A program made the translations under genes and the position numbers. A stretch of 64,000 nucleotides of DNA, from positions 19,045,535 through 19,109,534 of the forward strand of contig OZ020616.1 of NCBI GenBank assembly GCA_963971575.1, in the 5' to 3' direction. The notes beneath the pieces are model-generated. The model did not search any database, had not been told where the DNA came from, and saw nothing but the letters and a program-made list of their open reading frames with translations. The DNA comes from Liopterus haemorrhoidalis. Lineage: Eukaryota; Arthropoda; Insecta; Coleoptera; Dytiscidae. Below are positions 47,040 through 56,738 of this stretch, in pieces (positions within the stretch are counted from its first letter, which is position 1; each line of letters begins with the position of its first letter).

Positions 47040-47745
47040 ATCAAAAATGAAAAAATTATATCCTCGCAGTAAACCAAACACTTATAACGTCAATCATGTG
47101 TTTGTCTGTCTATCTCTTCTGTAAAAATTGTATCCAAACGGCTTAATATAAAAAGTTGAAATTTGGCAGGTGTATACAACTGTGTGACCCACATATAGAA
47201 AATTTATAGAGAGTTCATAAAAACACATCGCGGAAAAAAAACAAATATGTATTTAAAAGAAAACATATTTTTTAAATATTTTGAGTGGGGTATCAAGTGA
47301 AATCTCCCAATGCCTGGATAAACAAACAAATTTTTATTACAGAAAAATCGTTTTTTTTTATGGAATTTACGCCAAAAATGTGTACAGTGTACATTGATGG
47401 GAGCCGGAATAATTCAAAAGTAATTTTTTATTAGATCAGAAAATATCGAAATTTTATTGATTGAAAAAATTTATATATTTTTTAAACTTTATTGTGTGGT
47501 ATCAAACGAAAGCTCTTAAGACTTACTTTTTTAAAATGTCTTTATTTTAATACGTTTTTTAGCCAGATATGTGCTAAAAAATGTCCCACACCTTTTAACA
47601 CGGATGGATTAATCAAAAAATCTGAATCAATTCTGAGTAATACACATTAATGTGAACCGGAATGGGTTGACCACAGGAATTTTTGATCTGATAATTATTT
47701 CGAATGTTATCAAATTTTTTGCAACACCGTGTTTACCTGACTGAC
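47040..47745 (-). repeat. Family B partial copy
   Basis: Begins near 47080 with a decayed ATCATGTGTTTGTCTGTC, then CCAAACGGCTTAATATAAAAAGTTG. It proceeds through TGTACATTGATGGGAGCCGGAAT and GAATTTTTGATCTGATAA, the reverse of other copies. The outer FAMILY-B end is missing. Confidence 0.55.
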
Positions 47746-47877
47746 TAGTATATGTATATAGTATATATATTCTTTATTTCCGATCTAAATTTAGGTCAGG
47801 AAAAAAAAGAAAAATCATTAACAATTACTCGTCAATAATTTATTATTTATTTCCCCTGTACCTTGCACCGTTTAGGG

Positions 47878-49019
47878 CAGGCCCGTGCAACCTACGGTCC
47901 GCGGGCCGCATGCGGCCCTGGACTTTTTTTTTGTGGCCCACGGAGCGAAATTTAATATTAGAAAAAAAAAGCAAAGCAAATTGAGATATAAAATATGTAT
48001 TTCAAATATATTTCTAGTAAAAAAAATCTTTCTTAACAAGCTACATAGAAAATACACCATTTCTTAGCCGAGTGCATATCGCAGACGTGCATTTGCGACG
48101 AAAGTTCGCTCAGAATGCTGTTCTTATTGCATTTTTTTATTTATTTTTCTGCATAAGCGGTTAATATTGATAATCTTGTGCAATGTATCTTACCAAAGAG
48201 GTATTTTTGTTAACTTTTTATATAATAAAGCTACAAATATCCAAATTATTTGTGTTTAATTATTCAAAATATCTTTGGACCCACCAGACTCAGGAAACAC
48301 CATAATCTAGCGGTTCTTAAACTGTGGTCTGCGGATCCCTGGGGGCCCGCGCAGCCATACCGGGGTTCCGCGAAACAATTTTGACATTAACTTTACATCC
48401 CCCAACTTTTCGCTTTTATTCAAATAACTCATTTAATAAAAATACTACATGGTCAAAACTTTTTGTATTTGTTGTTATCTAACTAGTTATTAACATAACT
48501 AAACAATAATTAGTAAAATTTTAATTATTTTTATTCAAATGCAAATTATTTATAGAAAACATATTATAATAGGATCTATTTTGACCAATATTTGACCAAG
48601 AAATGTTTATTATTATTTGTAACTTGTTTTTATTCTTTTTACTACTATTTTTATCAATTTTATGTTTTTTATTCTATATGCTAATAAAAATGTTCCTCTC
48701 TAAAAGCACAAGACCATTTATTAAAATAATCAGTCATACATGTTTACCAATATTTATTATAACGTTGTGCCTATGAGATTATTGAGCCAGAAATTAAGTC
48801 TCAAGAACGACGTAAAATGCCTAGGGTTGGGATGGGGTCCGCAAAAAAAAATGTTGTTCAAGAGGGGGTCCGCGGACTACATAAGTTTAAGTACCCTTGC
48901 CATAATCCTTGATAGAAAGTAGTGTGGCCCGCGAAGATTTCTCAAAAGTTATTTCTTCCAAGATTTCTCCAAAGATTTCTTCCAAGTGTCCCTCCCGCTT
49001 AAAAGGTTGCACGGGCCTG
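47878..49019. mobile_element. hAT-type element, outer
   Basis: Ends CAGGCCCGTGCAACCT and AGGTTGCACGGGCCTG, 16 bp inverted. The 8-bp duplication GTTTAGGG is exact (47870-47877, 49020-49027). No transposase was recognised; another hAT is nested inside. Confidence 0.85.
48308..48899. mobile_element. hAT-type element, nested inner (592 bp)
   Basis: Starts TAGCGGTTCTTAAACTGTGG, a common hAT MITE end type, and ends AAGTTTAAGTACCCTTG, imperfectly inverted. The 8-bp duplication CCATAATC is exact (48300-48307, 48900-48907). Confidence 0.82.
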
Positions 49020-49149
49020 GTTTAGGGTATTAAATATTACAAAGTAATGAAAATCAAATAACATTATAATATGAATCTTTTACAATATTTTTTTATTTCA
49101 TTTCCTTGTTCTTCCTCCGGTGTCCCCCTCTTTCTTCCTCACTCATCAG

Positions 49150-50421
49150 CAGGGGCTCCTAAAACTCGCGGGGCCCTGGGCAAGTTCAAAAACGAGGGCC
49201 CCTTTCCAAAAAAAAAAAAAAAAACAGAAAAAGGTCCTAAAGAGCAAAATAAAACCAAATAAAAAAAAAAAATAACAAAAATTAAAAAACACTAAATCAG
49301 GTTCAAATTAATACCACACAGAGTTGAACATGAACCTTTTATTTTCAAGTATTCAAAAGAAAATATTTATTTACGGAAATCAATTTTTCTAGCTTTCATT
49401 TCCGAAAACGAATCTATTAAATCATCGTAATATACATTCTCACTTATTTCGTTTTCTATGGACAGTAATGCTAAACCTGACAATCGCTCTTGGTTCATGG
49501 TTGATCTTAAATTATTTTTAATGATCCTCAATTTTAAGAAACTTCTCTCACTGCTTGCTGTTGGTACAGATGAAGTTAATAAAATTCTTAATGCTATATG
49601 GACATGTTCGGAAATGAATCATTGAGCTGATTACTGAATTCAAAACATTGAATAAGTGTAGCATTTTTACCAATTACATGTTTCAAAATTTCGGAAAATA
49701 CTTGTCATTCTTTACGCAAATCAGAACCGTTTACATCTCTGTAATCGCCATCTCTTAAGATTAGGTCTAGATCCGAACAATTATTTTCCAGTTCTTTATC
49801 CGTCATTTCACTAATTTTTGGTATATTGTAAAGTGTAGAGGAATCCGAAATATTTCGGATTCCAATAGTTCAAACCTTTCTTCTATAGATAAGTCCTTGG
49901 TCTATAATGGGAAGAAAATATTCTCTATATTATAGCAATTTTGGATCGAAATTGCTAGATTAGTGTAGAATCGTTGAACAATTTTGAAAAATGTCATTGC
50001 GATCGGAACAAATTTAGCCATGTCGCCTAAGAGCAAGTTTATACTGTGTGCATCACGGGGAACGAAAAATGCTCTAGGATTTTCAGATAGTATTCTCGAT
50101 TGCACGCCTTGAGCTTTGCCCACCATATTTGCAACATTGTCATAGTTGTAACATGAAGGAAGTCAATAAAATATTCATTTATTGTTGCTTTAGACATTGG
50201 TGATACTTCTACAACACGAATAATTATTGTTAACTGCTGCTTGCGACTTATGTCCGAAGTGCAATGTGATAGCACCGAAAAATATTTGCTGCTTTTAATA
50301 CGATTAATAATTTCTCCTTTAACATTTTGAGCCATTAAATTAATTAGCAAATTTTGTGCGATGCGTGGACCGCGTGGCCCTGTGCGTAGGCATAGCCCGC
50401 CCATACCTAAGGGCGGCCCTA
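49150..50421 (-). mobile_element. hAT element with decayed transposase
   Basis: Starts CAGGGGCTCC and ends GGCGGCCCTA, with an exact 8-bp duplication CTCATCAG (49142-49149, 50422-50429). It sits inside a minus-strand LINE fragment, parts of which appear on both sides. Confidence 0.82.
49375..50350 (-). pseudogene. hAT transposase (ZMYM1-like), decayed
   Basis: Minus-strand blocks in order: INLMAQNVKGEIINRIKSSK near 50340-50280, then QLTIIIRVVEVSP near 50240-50200. After a frame change come KAQGVQSRILSENP, CDAHSINLLLGDMAK-like sequence (here RDAHSIN) and FVPIAMTFFKIVQRFY. The C-terminal dimerisation block at 49495-49380 includes MNQERLSGLALLSIENEI. The family normally has an intact ~600-residue RNase H-like transposase; here it is deleted between ~49870 and 49600 and broken by stops. 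Confidence 0.72.
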
Positions 50422-50434
50422 CTCATCAGTTCCT

Positions 50435-50710
50435 TTATCTCTCGTCCTCCGAGACTGCCATCTGTCTACATCTCTTCGCTAAATGCTCTATCGTTTCCTT
50501 TTCTTCCTTACACATTCTGCAGAGCTTGTTCTCTATCTTTGCCCAGTATATGTTGTTCCATTTTTCGATGCCGCATCTTAACCTCGCTTTCCTCTTTAAG
50601 TATCTTGGTATTCCAATCACTCGTTATTACGTCTCTTTATATATTTTCACACTCCGCGGTTTGTCTATTCTTTCTGTTCTAGCAATTTTATTGACCACGT
50701 GAAGATTTAT
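50435..50710 (-). pseudogene. LINE C-terminal zinc-knuckle fragment
   Basis: Reverse frame GIPRYLKRKARLRCGIEKWN, then CRMCKEEKETIEHLAKRC, a CCHC-type knuckle found at the C-terminus of many LINE ORF2 proteins. A hAT has inserted just downstream. A related fragment (CRICREGQETIYHIKNC) is at 63.5 kb. Confidence 0.65.
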
Positions 50711-50855
50711 AAAAGTGGGTATTTTTCCGTGTAAGCATTTTTCAGTGTGAGCAATTTTCGTGTGAGCATTTATCACTGTACGTTATTTTCGGTGTGGGGA
50801 ATTTTCTATGTGAGCATAATTCCGTGTGAGGAGTTTTCTTGTGAGCATTTATGAC

Positions 50856-52247
50856 TAGAGCCCTGCAAATCCGCGGATATCCGCCATTTTTCTGCGGATG
50901 CGGATAAATTGTCATTTAATCGCGCGGATGCGGATCGAATGCGGATTATATATCATATCCGCTTATCCGCAATATCCGCGTGAACATAAAATCTTCGGTT
51001 GGATGCCTCTTCCTACGGAAAACGTGTTTAGAACTTCAAAAATGTGTCGCTGGCATTTGTATTGTTCTTATGGCAAGAGTGAAATAATGATACGAATCGG
51101 CATTTTTTACTTTTTTTACGCTTACTTAAATAGTTAAATATAGTAGAGTTTATATAACAGTCGTAGATACAACAATTTCTTTGGATTTTTTGCGTTTATT
51201 AATTTAAGAATAATTATGTATCGCCTTATTTTGCATTTTTGAAAATATTAGTAAAAATTAACCTTGGTTATTAGCCACATTTAGGCCCGGTTTTTCCACC
51301 TTCAGATAAAGTTCCAGGTAACTATCTGACAGATAAGGTTATTTTTAACTTCATCTGCTGAGTAAATGTCATCCCTTCTTTCTATACAAATGTATCTATC
51401 GGGTAGTTATCTAACGGATAATGAGACTGACGTATTGGATTCACTGACTGGTATTGACATTTACTCAGCAGATGAAGTTACAAATAACCTTATCTGTCAG
51501 ATAGTTACCTGGGACTTTATCTGAAGATGGAAAGACCGGGCCTTAAAAACATAGCTCATATCAAATTTTAAAAAGTAAAAATAATCTTAAAATTCTTGAA
51601 ATCGTCATATAACTTTCATCTTTTAATTTTTTACAAATAATAATAATAATAATAGATTGTACAATGGATAAAGGCCCATGATCAGTCCTTGTAAGAACAC
51701 AAGGACTGTTCTTCCTCATGAGCCCAAATTTAAGAATTTAGTTTTATTATTAAGAACTTTTTTTTTTTATTTTGCTGATCTTATAAGACGTTCCTTGTTA
51801 TTTATTGGTTATAAATGTGATAAATTAATCTGTTTAATTATTTCTAAATATCGCTTCTCTACAATAATAGTGAAGATATCTTAAAAAACTAAGTTTTGCA
51901 TTTTATATAAACTTGGTTTAAGAGTCGAAAAATTGTAATTTCTATCTTTATTTTTCTGTATAATCTTAGTACGACATTAGATAGAAAACATATTTTTGGA
52001 CCAAGTTATATTAATGTGATAAAATTCAAAAATTTTAGTAGTGTTTTAAAACAGCGATATGCCAAATAAGGCGAAACATATTAGATATTTCCAAACAGAC
52101 AGCAAATCCTGTGCGGATTGTACGGATATTTTTGCGGATGCGGATCGGATGCGGATTTTATATTTACAAAGGCTGCGGAAGCGGATCCTGTCTATGCGAA
52201 TGCGGATCGGATGCGGATACAGAAAAAATTATCCGCGCAGGGCTCTA
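50856..52247. mobile_element. hAT-type element with GCGGAT-rich ends
   Basis: Ends TAGAGCCCTGC and GCAGGGCTCTA with 8-bp flanks TTTATGAC / CTTATGAC (7 of 8). Both subterminal zones are dense in GCGGAT/ATCCGC motifs, likely transposase-binding sites. A Harbinger-like MITE is nested at 51284. No transposase was recognised. Confidence 0.8.
51284..51542. mobile_element. PIF/Harbinger-like MITE, copy 2 (259 bp)
   Basis: Same length and ends as the 21045 copy, nearly identical throughout, flanked by TTA on both sides (51281-51283, 51543-51545). Confidence 0.8.
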
Positions 52248-52819
52248 CTTATGACTGTGCGCACTGTGGGCAATTTTCCCGTGAGCATTCTTCTTGTGTG
52301 GATATTTCACCGAATTGGGTGATGGTATTACACTTTTCTTTTGTAAATATTATAAAATGAACGCAACCCGGAGATATTATTTCAAATCCCAGATACCGAA
52401 GATAAAGGCGTGAAAACTGGAAATTCCAGCTGAAACCCGGACACCTGGTCATCCTAATCACAAGTGAAACGGGCTGAGGCAAAGTTCAAAGAACAATCTC
52501 GTAGTTTGTTCTTCTGTAGCGAATGGGTTATTGTAAAATTATGTTTAATAAACATGTCATTCATGTAATAAAATTATTCATTATTATGAACAGGCAAGCG
52601 ATGAAAAACTCTACATATATCTTTATTATTTATAGTTTGAAGTTTTTCCTATTTTATTAACTGCTAACTGCCGCAGGATAATTTTTTATAGTATTACGAC
52701 TTCATGCATTAATTTACATAAAAAGTTATTTACATGAAAAAAGTAGAAATGATTAGGTATTTCAAAAAATTTCCAGAATTCCTCTATTTTATATCAATAA
52801 CAGTTTTTTCACCACAAAT

Positions 52820-52896
52820 TACGTTCCTATCAGTGCCGGCTCTACATGGTAAGCAGACGATGCAACGTATTAGAGCGCCTTCTTATAAAGAGCGCT
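52820..52896 (+). repeat. hAT-like left-end fragment
   Basis: CAGTGCCGGCTCTACATGG... resembles hAT-type ends; the full-length LINE inserted just to its right. Confidence 0.35.
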
Positions 52897-53085
52897 GAAA
52901 TGAACGTTTTTTTTTTTTTTTAATTGGTTTATTTAGGGGTGCTCCAACAACTTGGTTATTAGCACCTCGGAACATAAGTTTAAATTGTTTTACATTTGGT
53001 ACGTATTGGTTTAGTTACATTTACAAGTTTTACATTAATTTTGTTACATTTGTTGATATGTGTATATTATATTATTGTATATATG

Positions 53086-55632
53086 CTAGATTTTATCGAA
53101 AATGTTGGTTTCTTTTAGGAACTTGATGATTTTATTTTCGTTTTGGATTGAGAGGATTTCATCTGGGTGTGCTGGTAATTGGTTGGAGCTTCTTTCCATA
53201 CGGTATTGAGGGCATTCTATGATAATGTGCCTTACTGTCAGTCTGGTGTTGCAGGCCTGGCAGTTTGGTGGGGCTTCTCGTTGGAACAGGTGTTGGTGTG
53301 TTAGTAGAGTGTGTCCGATTCTTATCCTGGTTAATACAATCTGTTCTCTTCTGGTCATGTTGTTTTGGGGTTTGCTTCTGTCTATGTGGATGCGAATGTT
53401 GTTCCATGTTTCTTTTGTTTTGTTTTTGTAGTGACTTTTTATATCGTGTATTTGAGGTGGAAGGGGGTAGATTTGTTCGTTTATTGCGTCTTTTGCCGCT
53501 ATGTCTGCTGCCTCATTTCCTGGGATATTTTGGTGCGATGGAACCCATAGGATTGTAACTTCTTTCCCTTGTGATATGGAGTCATGTAGATTGTCCTGGA
53601 TTTTTTGGATTATGGTGTTTCTGGTGTATGTTTGCTGTATGCTGGTAATGGTACTTAGAGAATCTGATTGTATTAAGAACTTTTGGCCTGGATGGAGTCT
53701 TATGTATTCTGTCGCCTGCAGAATAGCAAATGCTTCAGCTGTGTAAACACTTGTTTGATCTGGTAGGTGGAATTTTTTAATTTCGTTTTCTGTAATTAGC
53801 GCGGCACCGGTACTACCTTGTATTTTGGCCCCGTCAGTGAAGATGGCAATGTGATTGTTGAATTTTGCGATTGTTTTATTGTAGGATTGAAGGATGATCA
53901 TGGGATGGGTTTCTTTCTTATTGTATTGGGTTAGGGATAGGTTGATGTTCGGTTGTTGGAGAAGCCAAGGTGGTACTTTATTGTATTGTTGTGGGGTAAA
54001 TTGTGGGAAGGTTTCATTCATGTTACAAAGGTGTTCTTGGATTTGCTTATGGAATGGTATTTCGTTTTTTATGAAGATTTGGTCATTTATTTTGTGGAAT
54101 ATTTGTTGAAAAGTGGGAATATCTGGATTTATGGCTAGGTTTGCTAAATAGGATAGGGTGAGTTGATATCTACGGAATTTAAGTGGTGGCTGATTTGCTT
54201 CGCTATTTATTTTTACTGTAGGGCTTGTTCTTAGTGCTCCTGTTGCTATTCGGATTGCGGAGTTCTGGATTACGTCTATTGTCTTTAGAGCACTTGGTTT
54301 GGCATTGTTGTATACGACACAACCGTAATCTATTTTAGATCTGATAAGTGTTTGGTATAGTTGAAGGAGATTTTCTCGGTGAGCTCCCCACTTCTGGTGC
54401 GCTAGTGTTTTTAGAATATTTAATCTTTGCATGCACTCTTTCTTCAGATGTTGTATGTGAGGACGCCATGTCAGTTTGCTGTCTAATATAATTCCAAGAA
54501 ATTTTATTTGGTTAACATAGTCTATTGCGTTTCCATGAATGTTTAGTCTAGGGTTGTATCTGGAGTAGTGTGTTCGTGTAAAGTGGACAGCTTTTGTTTT
54601 GTTTGTCGAGAAAGTGAAGCCTGTTTTATTAGCCCATTCTTCTATTTGAATAGTCGCTTGTTGTAGGTGTGTTTTTATACTGCTGAGTTCTCTGTTCCTA
54701 CATAGTATAACCAGATCATCAGCAAATAGAAAAGCTTTGATGTGTACTGACATGTGACCCATGATCTTATTTAAGGCTATTAAAAATAAAGTAACACTTA
54801 TAATCTCCCCTTGTGGCACACCATTGTCCTGTGTTTTTTCTTCGGAGATATACCCATTTGCCAGAACTTGAAATTTACGATTTTTTAAAAAATTGATAAT
54901 ATATTTGAGGATATTTCCATTCAGGCCGTATTCTACTAATAATTTTAGGATATTAAATCGCCAAGTCATATCAAATGCTTTTTGTAGATCAAAAAAAATC
55001 GCAATTAGATGTTCCCGTTTTTTAAAGGTTTTTTGTATTTCGCACGTGAGTGATACAATATGATCTAGGGTTGATCTTCCTCGGCGGAAGCCGCTTTGGA
55101 TGTTACAGAGAATATCATTTGTCTCGAGGAACCAGGTTAGTCTTTTGTTTGTCATAATTTGCATCACTTTGCAGAAGTTATTGGATGTAGATATAGGTCT
55201 GTAGCTGTCAGGATTGGTTTTATTTTTATTAGGTTTTAAAATCGGGATAGTGTTCACTTTCTGCCATTGTTCTGGATACACATTATTTTTCCATATGTGG
55301 TTATATATTTTCAATAGGTGGTTTGTGACTGCATCTGGAAGTTGTTTGATCATTTCTGCAGGTATACCGTCTGGACCTGGACATTTCTTGTCTTTTAAGT
55401 TTTTGATTGCACAAATCAATTCCTTTTTGTTAAATGGTTTGTTTATGTCTGTTTCTGTATTTTCGATTTTAAGTTTTTCTTTTTCTGAATTATTTTTATG
55501 TATTTTAAAGGTATCGCTGTAGTTGTTATTGCTAGATACGTGTTCAAATTTGTTTGCTAGGGCTTCAACTATTTTTTGAGGTGATGTTAATATTTTATTG
55601 TTATCGTACAGGGTTGTTGTAATATCTATGGT
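53086..55632 (-). CDS. LINE ORF2, second part: RT, RNase H, zinc knuckle
   Basis: Continues the endonuclease ORF after the frameshift; the reading TIDITTTLYDNN... is open from about 55632, well before the first possible start near 55419, so no separate start exists. RT motifs: PGPDGIPAEMIKQLP, SYRPISTSNNFCKV, SGFRRGRSTLDHI, IFFDLQKAFDM (catalytic Asp), GVPQGEIISVTLFLIAL, and FLFADDLVIL (catalytic DD). RNase H follows: FTDGAK, YTAEAFAI, IQSDSLST and NEAADIAAKDA supply the Asp/Glu/Asp/Asp set. The C-terminus has a CCHC-like knuckle (CQACNTRLTVRHIIIEC). RT style plus RNase H point to the I clade. Intact apart from the frameshift. Confidence 0.9.
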   Translation of the reverse strand, partial: TIDITTTLYDNNKILTSPQKIVEALANKFEHVSSNNNYSDTFKIHKNNSEKEKLKIENTETDINKPFNKKELICAIKNLKDKKCPGPDGIPAEMIKQLPDAVTNHLLKIYNHIWKNNVYPEQWQKVNTIPILKPNKNKTNPDSYRPISTSNNFCKVMQIMTNKRLTWFLETNDILCNIQSGFRRGRSTLDHIVSLTCEIQKTFKKREHLIAIFFDLQKAFDMTWRFNILKLLVEYGLNGNILKYIINFLKNRKFQVLANGYISEEKTQDNGVPQGEIISVTLFLIALNKIMGHMSVHIKAFLFADDLVILCRNRELSSIKTHLQQATIQIEEWANKTGFTFSTNKTKAVHFTRTHYSRYNPRLNIHGNAIDYVNQIKFLGIILDSKLTWRPHIQHLKKECMQRLNILKTLAHQKWGAHRENLLQLYQTLIRSKIDYGCVVYNNAKPSALKTIDVIQNSAIRIATGALRTSPTVKINSEANQPPLKFRRYQLTLSYLANLAINPDIPTFQQIFHKINDQIFIKNEIPFHKQIQEHLCNMNETFPQFTPQQYNKVPPWLLQQPNINLSLTQYNKKETHPMIILQSYNKTIAKFNNHIAIFTDGAKIQGSTGAALITENEIKKFHLPDQTSVYTAEAFAILQATEYIRLHPGQKFLIQSDSLSTITSIQQTYTRNTIIQKIQDNLHDSISQGKEVTILWVPSHQNIPGNEAADIAAKDAINEQIYPLPPQIHDIKSHYKNKTKETWNNIRIHIDRSKPQNNMTRREQIVLTRIRIGHTLLTHQHLFQREAPPNCQACNTRLTVRHIIIECPQYRMERSSNQLPAHPDEILSIQNENKIIKFLKETNIFDKI

Positions 55633-56737
55633 TTTTTTTCCCGTTATTTTTCTTAATTTTTTCCCAGACTTTAGATGGTGGCGTGCTAGGGTTTATTGTA
55701 GTGGTGAAGTTTTCCCATGATTGCTTTTTGCTTTCTATAATGGTTCTCCTTGTTATCGCTTTGCGTTTTTTAAGTTCTATTAAGTTTTCTATTGTGTTGT
55801 TTTTTCTGTATTTATATAGTGCTTGTTTTTGTTTTTTGATTGCTTCTTCGCAGTTCTTGTTCCACCATGGTGTCATTTTCTTTTGGTTTGTGGTCGTTTT
55901 AATACCTATTGCTTGTTTTCCTGCGGCGTTGATCTCTTTGGTGAGTTCATCTACTAGTCTGGTTACGTTACTAGTTTCTGTTACTTCCTTGTTAGAATTA
56001 AAAGCGTTAGATAATAGGTGGCTAAATAGTGTCCAGTTGGCTTGGTCTAGTCTCCATGAAGATTTTTTTGTTTCTGGGATGTAGGATGGAGGAAAGGAGA
56101 TCAACAAAGGAAAATGGTTGCTGCCATTTAAGTCAGGATATACTTCCCAGGATAAGTTTGGGGTTAGTGAGGCATCGCAGATAGATAAGTCAATGTTTGA
56201 GAATTTACCAGTATGTGGACAGAAATGTGTTGGTGATGAATCATTTAGAAGCATATGGTCATCGTCTAAGAGTTTCTCGATTTTTCTACCTCTGCTGTCC
56301 GTCTGTTCTGAACCCCATAGGGTATTGTGTCCGTTGAAGTCGCCTACAAGTATGTATGGTGTGGGGAGTTGTTTGGAGAGTGTTTCTAGTTCATCTTGGG
56401 TTACAGTGCGATTGGGTGGCAGATATATATTACAGATGGTGATTTTGCTCATGTTCGGTACGTTTGTTGTGATTGCAACAGCTTCTAAATTTGTATTTAG
56501 TTGTATCTCAGTAGCGTAGATGTTGTTTTTCGCTAATATAGCTACTCCACCACTAGCAATCGTGATTCTGTCTCTGTTTTTTGCAAAGCTTGTGTATCCG
56601 TTCATGGTTATTTTTTGGTTAGGTTGTAAGCGGGTTTCCTGTAAGCAGATGTAGTAAGGTGTTGTAGTGTGTATTAAGTGTTGTAGTTCACCAAGATGAG
56701 AATAGTATCCGTTTAGGTTCCATTGTATTAGTGCCAT
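55601..56737 (-). CDS. LINE ORF2, first part: APE-type endonuclease
   Basis: Nicks target DNA to prime reverse transcription. ATG at 56737 immediately follows ORF1. Motifs in order: QWNLNGYYSHL near residue 5, LQETRLQP (catalytic Glu) near 33, GGVAILAKN, ICNIYLPPN, LVGDFNGHNTLWG (catalytic Asp/Asn), NDSSPTHF, SNIDLSICD, and GSNHFPLLIS. In the last motif Asn occupies the place usually held by Asp (SDH), which might lower activity. A linker to the RT follows (MTPWWNKNCEEAIKK). The frame ends at 55601 because of one extra A in a run of eight As (about 55632-55640, T on the plus strand); the protein continues in the next frame. Confidence 0.88.
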   Translation of the reverse strand: MALIQWNLNGYYSHLGELQHLIHTTTPYYICLQETRLQPNQKITMNGYTSFAKNRDRITIASGGVAILAKNNIYATEIQLNTNLEAVAITTNVPNMSKITICNIYLPPNRTVTQDELETLSKQLPTPYILVGDFNGHNTLWGSEQTDSRGRKIEKLLDDDHMLLNDSSPTHFCPHTGKFSNIDLSICDASLTPNLSWEVYPDLNGSNHFPLLISFPPSYIPETKKSSWRLDQANWTLFSHLLSNAFNSNKEVTETSNVTRLVDELTKEINAAGKQAIGIKTTTNQKKMTPWWNKNCEEAIKKQKQALYKYRKNNTIENLIELKKRKAITRRTIIESKKQSWENFTTTINPSTPPSKVWEKIKKNNGKKNHRYYNNPVR

Positions 56738-56738
56738 T

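Larger units (their letters stand above)
50715..52320. repeat. GTGTGAGCATTTTCC-type degenerate tandem repeat, split
   Basis: About 50715-50855 and 52248-52310 hold imperfect units (GTGTGAGCAATTTTC, GTGAGCATTTAT) that are continuous once the hAT at 50856-52247 is removed. Confidence 0.6.

Noticed and set aside
50356..50702. Hydrophobic plus-strand frames
   Set aside because: They are the antisense of a LINE C-terminal fragment.
53219..56519. Many plus-strand frames of 60-133 codons
   Set aside because: All lie antisense to the LINE ORF2 and have no domains.
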